This document shows positions 9,241 to 20,005 of a stretch of DNA of 32,510 nucleotides, in pieces. Below the pieces are notes generated by a model. It was not told where the DNA came from and made no database searches. It saw only the letters and a program-made list of their open reading frames with translations. The first letter of the stretch is position 1, and each line of letters opens with the position of its first letter. Both the position numbers and the translations under genes were made by a program. The DNA comes from Tieghemiomyces parasiticus. Taxonomy: Eukaryota > Kickxellomycota > Dimargaritomycetes > Dimargaritales > Dimargaritaceae. The stretch is from contig JANBPT010000521.1 in the NCBI GenBank assembly GCA_027575765.1, positions 1 to 32,510 of the forward strand. Reading direction: 5' to 3'.

Positions 9241-12200
9241 CTACACAAAGCGGCCAAATACGCCCTTCACTGCTGACCACCCCTCGGCCATGGCAGCCCC
9301 ACTTCCACTATTTAGCGAAGTGGATGACGCCGGCCCAATACTGCCAGTTGGTATTCCTGCGGAGCCACCATTTGACGTTGACGGACCGGGTAAAGGACTC
9401 TGACTGCGCGGGGTTCCGCCCGCAGCGGGTAGGAATTTCGGCGTAAGGCTACCAAAGATTGACGTCCGCTGGGACGGTGGTGGTGGCTGGGGAGCCGAGG
9501 GTGGCTGAAAGGGTGACGAAGGCCGAGCGGGAGCGTGATGCGCTGGGTGACTGGAGGTGCGTGAGGCCGAGAGTGGCAAAAAAGTCGTCGGAGGTGAGGT
9601 GTGAGAGCTACTGCTGGGTGGCTCAAATGCGCCGCTGACCACACTACGGCGGTTCAACCGGCTGACGGGGCCACGCGTTCGACGGGCGACGGAGGATGTC
9701 TGAGGTCCCGCCGCGTGTGCCGGAGGCCCTGCAGCATCACGGACCCCCGTGCTGTGGCCAACCGTTTGGGACACCTTCCGACTCGCTTCGGCCTCCTCCT
9801 CCCCTTCACTGTCATCTGCAAACCGCTCCCCGTGCAGGCGCAGTAACCGGCGGACAATTTCCGTGTCGTTCAGTGTCATCTTACTCTCGCGTCCCAGCCG
9901 GCGCTGGCCCTGGCGGTTACCGTATGTGTACACACTCTTTCGGCGTTGGACCGCGCGGCGCCGGGCGGCAAACTCCGGGAGTTGATCGCGTTCCTGAAAG
10001 CTGATGTACAGGTCGTGCAGGTGCTCGACCGGCAAGTGGTAAAACTCGGCGGTCTTGCAGAGCTCGTAGTAGTGTCGCGACTGGAGCCGGTCCAATAGAT
10101 CCACATCGCCGGCGTCATCACCGTTGAAAAACCGCTTGAGGCGTTCAAGGCAGGCCAGGACAGTTTCCAGCTGCTCTGGGGCGAGTTGGAGATAACGTGT
10201 CGGGTCGAAGGGGCCCTGGACCGGCGGGAGGAGTAGGTCGTCAAAGATGAAGAGGATCTCGCGCCAAATTCGCAGGACGATGTTCTGGGAGACCCCGCTG
10301 TGCAGGTTCTGGAAGAGGACCGCCAGGTTGGTGTTGAGGTAGTCGGTGAGCGGCATCAGGAGGGTGTCGCACGGGTGGACTTCCTCCGCCCCGTCGTCGT
10401 CCGTGTCCTGGTAGGAGCCGCGGGCATCGAAACCACTGTGGTGATTAGGACTAGAAATCCCTTCCGGTGGTCCGGCCGCGGATCGGCCTAGGAACGCCCG
10501 GAACTTGTTGGCCAGCGTCAAAGAGTGGGCCGCCTGGCCGCCTTCGGCGGCGACAGGCGGGCGGAGTAAGTTCTTGAGAGACAGGCACTCGCGCATGTAG
10601 TGGGCCATCTGTTGGACGATCATACGGGCCAGACTACCTTGGGCGAGCTGGAGCATCCGGAACACCTTACCGAAGTAAAACTGCACGTCGTCCTGCTCGC
10701 GGTCGACGGTAATGCGTAGCCACAGGCGGCCCTTAGGCTGGAGGGCCAGTACGTGTGGCCGGGTGACCTCGCGGCTGATTTGGACCGGGTCGATGGGTAA
10801 GGAAGCGTAGGCGAAGATCTCGTCCTTACTCCCTCCGTCCATCTTGTCCTGGACGGTGACAAGCAGGGTCATCGGGTTGGCCGGGATCGAAAACTCCACA
10901 TGTTCGTCCCATCGTGGGTTGGTTCCGAGGAAACTAGGCCGCGAGCGCGCCAGTCGTGCCAGCCCGTAGGGGTCGTCCATGTCGCTGAAGAGGATGTAAG
11001 GCCGCGGCTGGGCCATCGGCAGGGCCACGGCCGCCGAGTGTTGAATGTGGAAGGATACGAGGTACCGGTCCGTCAGTGCTCCCTGAGGTGGTGGGGGCGG
11101 GGAAGAGGGGTGGTGCTTGTGGTCACTGCCTTGCTCCCGAGCACTACCTTTGCCAGTACTGGGGGCCTGAGCAGTGGAGGCGGCGGTGCTCACTCGACCC
11201 AGATGCTCCTGGACCCGCAGCGCATCGTACATGTTGGTGGCCTGCTCCTCAAGGATGTGCAGATTGTTTAGTGCTACGCAAGAGTCAATGCTAAAGTACA
11301 CGGGCACCGCGCTATCGGTCGAGGGCGCGATGATGACGCCCATGCCCCGTAGAAACATGCTAGACCGGTCGGCGAAGGTACGCGGGTCACCCATAGTAAT
11401 CAAGGCTAGCGTGGCCATGAACTTAGCCTCCACCGCCTCCCGATACCGGTTAAGTGTGTCCAGGATGATCTTGGCGAACCGTTTAAGGATCTCGGTCTCC
11501 GTGGCCAGGTCAGGCCAACTGATCGTGCGTAGCAGTTCAATTTGCTGAATGATTAGTTCCGACACGTCAAGCACAGAGGTAGAGAAGGGAAACCGCTCGT
11601 CCTGATACTCGGTCTGTAAAAAAAAGAGGTAAATATAGGAGAACGTGGGGGGGGTGCGACAGGTTAGTATCGAAGCCGGGGTGGAACCGCCGGCATCTTT
11701 GGTAAACGGGAGGCCAAGAAAAGTAACAATTTCTTGACCGCGCGGTCGTTTACGATCGCCTGCGAACCTACCGTCTCTTGTCGCATTGCGCTGGCAACCA
11801 GGGCGGGCATTTCGGTCTCAAGACGCGCCATCCAGAGCCGCAGGTTCATTCCGAGCCAGAGGGGCAGCTCGTCCCGCAGGGGAGTCTCGCCGGTGAGTTC
11901 AACGGTGCGAGAATGGAACTCGTGGAGTTCCGCGTAGACGTCAAGGGCGCGGCCGAGGTCGATCTCCGCGTCGGCGTTGCTCGGGTGCGTGAGCACGTTG
12001 TGGACTTCGAGTTTAATACAATCGGCCCCAATGGCCAGTGTGATCCCGGCAGGGTTGACGATGTGCTCCGGGGTAATGTGAATTGGGGGTACCATGCGCT
12101 CAAGCTGGCGGCTTTCCTTGTGAAGGGCGTAGACCAGACGGCCAAGCGCCTCGGCGTCCAAGCTCCGCTTAGCGTCTCCGGAGCCGGGTAGCTGGGCCTG

Positions 12201-14149
12201 CTCGGCGCTGTAAAGTTTCTCGTAGCGATGAGTCGCGGCCGTGCGGATGGATTTCACCAAGGTGGTATGAACATCGGCCAGGTTGGCACCATGGATCTTG
12301 AGAAATACGGCGTTGTCTCTCAGGGCGTTGAGTAATTCGTATGCCATACCAAACTGGTCCCGGTCAGTCGGTTCCAAGTGCAATACGGTGGCAGAAAAAT
12401 CGTCGGCCACCCACTGGATCATCTCGGTGAAGGCCTGCTCGCACTCGGTAAAGTCAGTACCAGTCCACACGTTTTTCGGATTATCGTAGGCCCGTCCCAG
12501 GTCGTGAAGGGCCTCGTGGAGGTAGTGGTCGGGGATTTCACGACAAAATACCATTCGCATGACGATATTCAGCCGGATCACCTCGTGGGCCTGGGGCGGG
12601 ATCCTCCAGAACTTGGTGCACTCCCGGAGCAGGAGGTGTGAGGCCTCGGTGAGGGCCGGGGTTTCCGCGGGAGGCTCGGGGCGCTCAAACACCACCGTGA
12701 TATCGCCGAACAAGCAGCGGGCCAGCAGTTCCCGATAGCAAGATCGCGGGCAACTGGGTACGAACACAAAGTCGTTTCGACGGCCCTATGGGCATGGTAA
12801 GTGGGGCGAGAGAAGAAGGGATAGGGCGGTGAGATAGTTATTCATAGCGAATAAATGCCGAAGGGAGAAGGGGGGGCAGGTTAAGAGGATAAGCATGACA
12901 CTGGGTTAGTTCTCGTCAACAGTAACGGAGCATTTGGTGAAATAGGATGACACTGCAAGAGGTCGAGTTGCGTACTTACCGCATCGAAGGCGGTCTTTCG
13001 GACGGTGCTGTACTGGTAATTCCGGTACCGCAGGCCCTCGAGCAGCTGGCTAATAGCCAGGTTCTCCTGGTCGGCGTACCGACGGCGGTCCTCGGAACTA
13101 AGGAAATCGGCTCGGGGCACTCCGTACACTAGGTCCTGGTTAAGGAGGTCGAGTAGGAGGCGCAGGTCGGCGGCGGCGTTTTCCTCGGTACACAGGGAAA
13201 GGGAGGCGTTTACGAAACTCTGGTGGGTCGCCGGTGGAATCTGGAAGACAGCGATAACCCGGTTAGCCAGCGGCCCCAGTTTACGGTACAGGCGCGCATC
13301 CGCCGTCTCGGGCACGTCGAAGAGGTGCAGGTCCGTCACGTCGGTCAGGCGTTCCAGGATGGCGGGCGTCGACGGGTGGTCCGGACAAGTGGCCGAGACG
13401 GTCATGCGAACGATGGCGATGAAGTCGGTGAGCTCCTTCTCGAGGCGGGCGTTCACGAACGAGCCCATTTCTTTGTCCCGGCCGTCCTGGCTACGCTCGG
13501 CGGTCTCTGCGAGCAGTGAGTGGGAGCCTCCTTCACTGCCGCCAGGACTGGGCAATGCTAGGTGGTTCTCAATCTGGTCGCTGGGCGTCATGGGGGTGGG
13601 CGGCAGAGACCGCTGGCTCTTCCAGTGCTGGCGGTACACCCGCTTGACGATCTGGGAGTAGAGACGGAGGAGGTCATCCACTTTACCGTTGAGCGCGAGG
13701 TTTTCGCGGAAGGCCTTGACGTTCACGTCCGCCAAGAATTTGGCCAAACAGTTCTTGGATAGGTCGGGGCCCAGCACGCTGGCGGCAGTGGGAGCTTTGG
13801 ACGACCGTCGGCGTACTGGTAAGGTGTTGGAACCGGTTGGGGAAACGGGCATGCGCGGGCCGGCTGGCAAGGCGGTGGAGCTGGCGTTGCCCATCAAGAT
13901 CTGCTGGATACGCTGTTCCAGGCCCTTCAATAGGGCCTTAGGAATCTCCACGTATTTCTCAGGGGCTTTGAAGGGATTGTTCAGACCCGACATGAGTCGA
14001 GAGTGCCGCCGCAAGACGCCCACCGTGGAGTACCGGTTGGTCGGGACGCTACGGGCCGCCACGGGGTTGTGCTTGAGGTCGAAGAGCAAGGCGCACCGAA
14101 GGGTATACTCGTAGGCGGCCGCGTCGGCCAGAGATTTCTCGTCGGTCAT
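9241..14149 (-). CDS. YNC13: Munc13/UNC-13-like exocytosis factor with C2 domain (three exons)
   Basis: Fungal Munc13-type protein, expected to act at the plasma membrane in vesicle tethering or priming, as S. pombe Ync13 does during cytokinesis. Exons are 14149-12980, 12785-11688 and 11613-9241, giving 1546 aa. Intron 1 (194 bases) has donor GTAAGT and acceptor CATAG in phase 0. Intron 2 (74 bases) has a perfect TACTAAC branch site and acceptor TTTACAG; its best in-phase donor is the unusual GTTCCA. The N-terminus (AAAYEYTLRCALLFDL) is family-like. The MUN/MHD1 part spans the end of exon 2 and start of exon 3 (STSVLDVSELI). A C2 domain lies at about 940-1060 (YILFSDMDDPYG, then GTNPRWDEHVEF), and MHD2 at about 1170-1230 (LTDYLNTNLAVLF). 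The tail beyond about 1410 is Pro/Ser-rich and probably disordered. Exon joins fit phase and homology, but the second donor is uncertain. Confidence 0.86.
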
Positions 14150-14537
14150 GGTGATTGAGCAATGGCTACACGAGCGGCCAGCTTAATGCCAATTTGACGA
14201 TGGATGCGAGTGAAATGTCGAAAAGTACGGTATGGTCAGCTGGCGCGCACCGGGACTGGCGGCAACAATAGGCAGGGCGCGCTCGACGGGGGGAGGTAGT
14301 ATGTGAGCCCAGACCTGTGTGACCTCGAGAAAGATAAATAACGCGGCGACTTGCGGAAGGGAGGGGGACAATAGGGCGGCACGATTATTGATACCAGCAC
14401 TGGCCGGGTAGCTACGCCGCCGGCCCCTTATAAAAAAAAGTACCTTGGACGCTGGTTCGTCGACGACAGTCAGGTTCGCGCCGTAACTCGTCAGGGTGTG
14501 GCTCGGGACTTTCACTAGGCTCGGGCAAAGGATAGGG

Positions 14538-14552
14538 TATATATATATATAA
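14538..14552. repeat. alternating TA tract
   Basis: Fifteen bases of alternating TA followed by AAGGCC, about 390 bases upstream of the YNC13 start. It could be a TATA-type element or simply a microsatellite. Confidence 0.5.
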
Positions 14553-14817
14553 AGGCCGAAGACAAGTCAAAGGGATGCCTATTATATCTCTAGTAGTCAG
14601 AAGGGGGCTTCAGTGAAGGTGAGATTCTGAACGGACTCGGCGGCAGGCGTGCGGGGCTCCGTGGCTAGGGTGGGGCGATAGTGCTAGGATGTAGAAGCCG
14701 TGGAGCAATGAGCCGAGTGCAATGACAAACCAAATGGCAGTCAATGTAGTAAGTAATTTAGGGAAGGTGAGGGTGGGGTAACAGTGCACCGCGAGGTGGA
14801 CAGTAGTTAAAGGGCAA

Positions 14818-14830
14818 ACACACACACACA
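14818..14830. repeat. short (AC)n microsatellite
   Basis: About six AC units in a gene-poor stretch. Confidence 0.6.
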
Positions 14831-15450
14831 AGGGGCCAGCACAGCTGCGTCGCTGTATGCACTCAGCGACCCACACAGCCTTGGAGCCCTCCCCCACTAC
14901 AATTTTCAGAAGGGTGTAGGCCCTGCGACCCATCACGCCTCCGCCGCCTAACTCGCACTCGCAGATGGGAGTTGAGAACCCCACACCTCCACTCCTTGCG
15001 TGTCAGGGTCAAGAACAATAGAACCCCAAGGTCCGTCATAGCAGACAGAGCAGTGGTCCGACATCATCGACCCGTAATTGAATGACAGCAATCCCCTTTC
15101 CCCTTCATTGCCCTGTCTGCTAGTCTGGCCCCCAGTTTGGTAGTGGCTAGGACCATCATACCGATTGGAACCACATGTCAATAAGAGAGGCCGGCCAGCT
15201 GGAAGCCACAACTTGATCGATGCGAGGCGAAGGGGAAGACAGTTTTGCGGAGTCGGCTGCCTCACCTGTGCCCTGCCGTGACCCTTTCAATGCCGCCGAC
15301 GTAGCGCTTAGTTCGTCCTCTGGAGCCTCTGCTTAGCAGAAGACCCCAACAATTCTCGCTGGGGCGATACGGTCTGTTCGCCTGAGATCTTTACTGGTGG
15401 CAGTACTTACGCCTCCTCATTGACTACCGCGATGGCTTGCCACCCCCTTC

Positions 15451-17515
15451 CCCTCCTAGCAACCTAGATCCAAGTTGCTAGCGGCGGCTGTTGTCTCCGC
15501 TCGACTGTTCAGCACCTGCCTCACTTCTCCTGTCTCCTCGCAGATGGCTGATCCTACCATCCACACAAGTGGAAACGAACAGAGAAGGGCGCCAGCAAGG
15601 CACTGGTGGAGGGGGGCACAATAGCGTGTGTCGATCACCACACTGGGCCAGTACGTTCTGTTTTGAGGCGGTTTCGCTCTCTCGTCCAACCTCGCTTTCC
15701 GCCAGCCTCCGAACGGTACCTGTTGACTCTATTCCGCCGGCGAGCCAATCACACCGAATAGTTTCCCAGTGAGGCTGCGTGCTCGCATCCTTTTCTATTA
15801 TGCAATGCGACAGTACATTGCACTACCTCGGCTTCTCTTTGGCGAGGTTTACCTCTCCAGGCGATGCAAAACTGTTGCCAAGAGTAGTGATGGAACTAGT
15901 TTATGGTAGTTATTGGAATACTCTTTCTCTCAGGGATCCTCGGGCTAGGGGGTCACTCCATTCTCACAACGTCTAGCGGAGATAGAATTCTGTATTGGTA
16001 AGGAATCAGAACGCTGCACTGGTAGATGCGTTGTTTGTCTTTATCTCTATAATTAACTATAGAATCCACCACACTGCCTCCACAATGGTGCTAATATCCC
16101 AGTGCTCAGGCTAATCAATAGAATTATCGGAGATGTACAGCCCCACTTGACGTCCTGTTTGTACACTCCGCCGGACAGGGTTTAGAAGGTCTAGGTTTAG
16201 CTGTCGCATGTTTGGACTACGATGTACGGAGAAAACGTTGGTAGCATAACCCGCTTCGATCGTATCTAAAAATGCTAAGTAGTATACTGGCTGAAGCCCA
16301 AGTCGTGCAAATGAATGCCAGGGATGGTGCCTAAACTGGGTCTCTTGATGTCGAGTCGGAGACAGTGGTAACGATGCGACTGCCGATAGACCGCAGCGTG
16401 GTATTCCATTGCCCACCCGGGTTTTCCCCAATGATGCAAACCTCGCTCTATGTAGACTCCATAAACCTGGGCGCTTTGGGGTCATTGCTGTGCAACCGTG
16501 CAGAGAACCCATAGACTAGATAGCTTGCGGCTTTCGCCGTGCGTAGTCTACTGGTTAGGGGAGCTGGGCCAGGTTCGGCGCCTGAGTCCAGCATCAGTTT
16601 TCGCTCAGGTCCGACGATAGTTTCTATACCCTTGATATCAAGGGGGTCACCAGTCATAAATAGACGAAACGGCTCGGCATACCCATACGTATAACTAATA
16701 GTGTTCAGGTGTACTCTACTCAAAAGAGCCCCGGAGCTCTCAAGGTATGCCGTATTCAGTGCGGTTTTAATCGTGATTGCAATGGCGCATTTTCGGATCT
16801 CTCAGTCCCCTAGTCCCGGGCACGAAAATACCGTGCAGAGTCTAGACGGATCACCTATTCGCGCTTTATGAATTCGATGGCACAGGCGGAGGAGGTCTAA
16901 TTGTCCCCTGGCTGTGGACAAAGGTTTATGTGGAGGCTGAGGAAGGTGCGGCTACTTATTACTCGCACAGTGTCAGAGAGTAATCACGTCGGTATCCCTC
17001 GTGAATGGGTAGGTCAGGGGATAGGGGAGGGGAATAGACAACAATGCGCACCTTCCAATAAAAAAAACGCCACCAAATGGTCTGCAAGTCGGCCGGCTCG
17101 CCGGGTGTGGCCCATTAGACCAAGCAGGATGGAAACGACTGTGTCTCATGCGACGGCAATCATGTATGGAAAATTTCACAGAACGGCAGCAGGTCTGACC
17201 GCGCAATATTTAATATATATCCACATGAACTCTGTATTGTTTTGAGAATAAGGTCGACTGCACTGCCTAGGTGCAAAGACCATGGACACGCCCAATGGCG
17301 TTATATAGACCATATTCCTGTTCGGTTTAATAAACGCACTGTTATTCGCTCTGAACAGGAGTTTCTAGCAGAAAGCTTCGGCGGTGCCACAATGACATCT
17401 TTGGCATTCAGTAATAGGCTATCAATGCGACCCGTGGCCACTGTCTCGCAAATTTCCTTCTTAGCCTACCCTGGCTGCAATCCATTCTAACTTATAAGTA
17501 TATCGCGGCGGGAAA
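15451..17515. other. gene-poor stretch, nothing supportable
   Basis: Two kilobases of lower-GC sequence with only short open frames on both strands. The longest is a minus-strand frame at 16448-16801 (118 codons, no early Met) that includes a DSGA tetrapeptide at 16577-16588. A second minus frame, 16111-16512, overlaps it in a different phase. By chance alone about one frame of this length is expected in a region this size, so no gene is called. Confidence 0.55.
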
Positions 17516-18529
17516 CTAAACAACATCCGAATCGAGGGGCCCGGCCTCCCTTTTGGGTGTTTGCTCCATGAAGCGCTGTTCCAGCTGCCTATGCCGCACT
17601 TGCCGCTGTCCGCGTCGCATTACACGTTTCCGCTTACGCCACAACAATACGCCCAAAACGACAGACCCCACGAGTGCCACCATGATGACTGCAACCACGA
17701 TACCGGCTATCACACCACTAGTCAAGGTAGAGCTGCCGCTCTCTAAGGCCTCCGTATTGCTGTCCGCTATGTAGGCCCTTAGGTACCCACGTTGGGGGAG
17801 GATCTGGTCGTCGGTGTAACCGTACTGCTGATTAAGACCCGTATCATAGGTCAAAGTACCGTCGACGATATCGTTGTAGGTTTTCTCGAGGGAGAGGCCA
17901 ACGTCTGTAGGCAGGTCAAAGCCGCTAACGATTGTCGTGATACTATACCATTTGTTGCTCGGATTTCCCGCGGCACCGTAGGTTATAAGGGCGCTGGCTG
18001 ATGATCCGGAGCCTACGGGTATCTGGGATTCACCTATCCCGTTGGTGTTCAGGTTGTAGAGCAACATGAGCTTTCCCGGAAGGGATGGTAAGGTTCTGTC
18101 GCCGGCACGAACGTTGTGCAGAAAGCCCTATGACAAAACATATTGATACAAGTAACAGAAAAAGTATGTGGAGGTGAGGGTGGGCGTATTTTCTTGAGAC
18201 GTGGGCGATGGACGGGCTCGAGTTCCCAGCCACAAAATGAACATCACCCATAATAGGTACGGCATTTCGAGTAAAACGATGCCCAGCCATTAGGCCCCCT
18301 GGTTAACGAGCTTACTTACCTGGGCCAACGTACGGGTGGTGGCCATGGCGGAGAAAATGGCGATATTGGCCTCATACCCTACTTGTGTGGTGGAAAGATT
18401 AGCTACGACAGCACTCAGGTCAGGCTTCAAGAGCAGAACGTCGAGGTACAGAGTGATATTGGCCGTAGCTGCCCATACGGGCAGGATCCGGGCGGCGAGA
18501 AGCAGTAATATGGGACTTAAACAATGCAT
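17516..18529 (-). CDS. Single-pass (type I) membrane protein of unknown function (two exons)
   Basis: I do not recognise the family. Exons are 18529-18320 and 18127-17516. The 192-base intron has donor CAG/GTAAGT and acceptor GTCATAG, joins in phase 0 and gives 273 aa. The start at 18529 was chosen because it puts a clean signal peptide first (hydrophobic core LSPILLLLAARILPVWA); an upstream in-frame Met at 18640 would bury it. The ectodomain of about 190 residues has possible N-glycosylation sites (NIT, NLS) and no cysteines after the signal region, so it is not disulfide-built. One membrane helix follows (about 208-233, GVIAGIVVAVIMVALVG), then a strongly basic RKRKR stop-transfer patch and a 40-residue cytosolic tail. 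The layout suggests a cell-surface or endomembrane receptor, sensor or adhesion protein; that is inference from topology only. Confidence 0.72.
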
Positions 18530-20005
18530 GGTGCTGGCCACGGCTAGGTGATCTGCTGGTGATAGGTTAATGGTGGGGATATGATGGAGGAGGTCGACAA
18601 AGGGTGAAGGAGCTGCAACAAAATCGTTGATAAAATACAATGCGGGTAGTTAGGGATTCAAAGGTGAAGAAGGCTGCGAGTTAAACAGAAAAACTACCGC
18701 CGATATCCAACTATCGGGAAATGTGTGGTTAAAGTCTACAGAGAGGGAAAGGTAGTTCAGTACTCGAGGATGGCGTTCGTTTTATAGGTCCGTTACATCC
18801 AAGAACTGCCCGTATCGGTTTGTGCTGGGACTGGGCGGCAGGTTACTACGACCTCAAGGCCAACCCAACACCCCGCTATGTCCATACGGGATGAGGGGGG
18901 GTCGTCCCTGCCAAGTCAGAAGACTCCTTTAACAGGTTGCTATATCCCAAAATGATTATCCGGCTCACCGAGGATGCGAACTCCAGGGTGAACCCTATAG
19001 TGGCTGACAACGCGCACTTCCGGATCGGCCCACATCGATAGGATCATGTGCAATTCGTAGCGGCCATTGAATTGTATCGATTCGTACGCGCTGAACCACA
19101 CGTAAGAAAACGTTTAATGGAGGTCTGTGGATGTCAGAGAGTTGGCGCTGCCCGTGGGGGAGGGGCCCGATTGCCTAGACCGCGTAAGGTGATGGACTGC
19201 GTCCCAACACACAGCGCAGGACGACAGATAGTTCCATCTCCGTCTTCCAGTGGCGGATCGAAGACGAGGGGAGGGTGGCGGTTACCAACAATGAGCGCCT
19301 CCAAATACCAAACGCCCCTTCAAGCCAGATGACCATGTATCTTGCTAGAAGTCCGTGGGAAGTGAAGACGGGGCATTTTCCCGCCCATTGACCGTTTACC
19401 ATGCCCAAGACCCTGCGTAATCTCCAGTATTTGGCCTAAACGGTGAAGAACAGGAGTGGGTTCGGTCCGCCCTTTAGACTGCCTTCTCACGAGTTATTAA
19501 ACGGATCGACACCCGGAACCTGGTCTAATGATCTTGGTCACACCAAACAGCGAGGGGAGGTATATTATTTTTGCTTGATGTTGCGACCGTAGGTTCTAGG
19601 TACATAACTCCTGGCATTGCGTTGTACCAATATACCGACCAATTTTATAAGCCATGGCCAACGCCGTGGAATTGCACCAAGCCAATCTGAGGCAACTGGG
19701 GCACCTCAGAGACCCAGCCTGACGAACATATGACCGCTAACCACCGTCGGCTCTAGCGCCAGTGACAATGGCTTACCTTTGACGCTTTACTTTTCCAAGT
19801 CGCGCGGCTAGCCTATGTCACACATTATTCGGCCATGCTCACTCTGAGATCGCGGTAATCAGGTACGGTATTTGTAATGAGCTTAGGGATGATGCTAATG
19901 TGAAAGATGGAACGGTGAACCCTAGAGAAAGTAAACATAGCCGAAGAACATATGCACGAAAAAAGAGGTGAACCGACAAAAAAAATAAAAATAGTGATAA
20001 GGTTT
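18530..20005. other. intergenic stretch, no supportable gene
   Basis: About 1.5 kb between the membrane-protein gene and the 3' end of NOG1. Only short frames are seen (for example 94 codons at 19048-19332 plus) without family resemblance or splice support. The part near 18530-18800 should contain the promoter of the membrane-protein gene. Confidence 0.55.

Larger units (their letters stand above)
14150..15450. other. upstream of YNC13: repeats, no firm gene
   Basis: This holds an alternating TA tract (14538-14552) leading into AAAGGC, and an AC microsatellite (14818-14830). A minus-strand frame at 14610-14984 contains a plausible membrane-type hydrophobic stretch (LLTTLTAIWFVIALGSLLHG). A second minus frame (14948-15265) ends next to it. 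A good donor GTAAGT on the minus strand at 15410-15405 follows ATGAGGAGGC. Together these could be a small spliced gene, but I could not find a convincing in-phase acceptor or any known family, so I do not call one. Confidence 0.45.

Noticed and set aside
16111..16512. Minus-strand 133-codon frame overlapping the DSGA frame
   Set aside because: Different phase from its neighbour, no family match, and a frame of this length is expected by chance in 3 kb of moderate-GC sequence.
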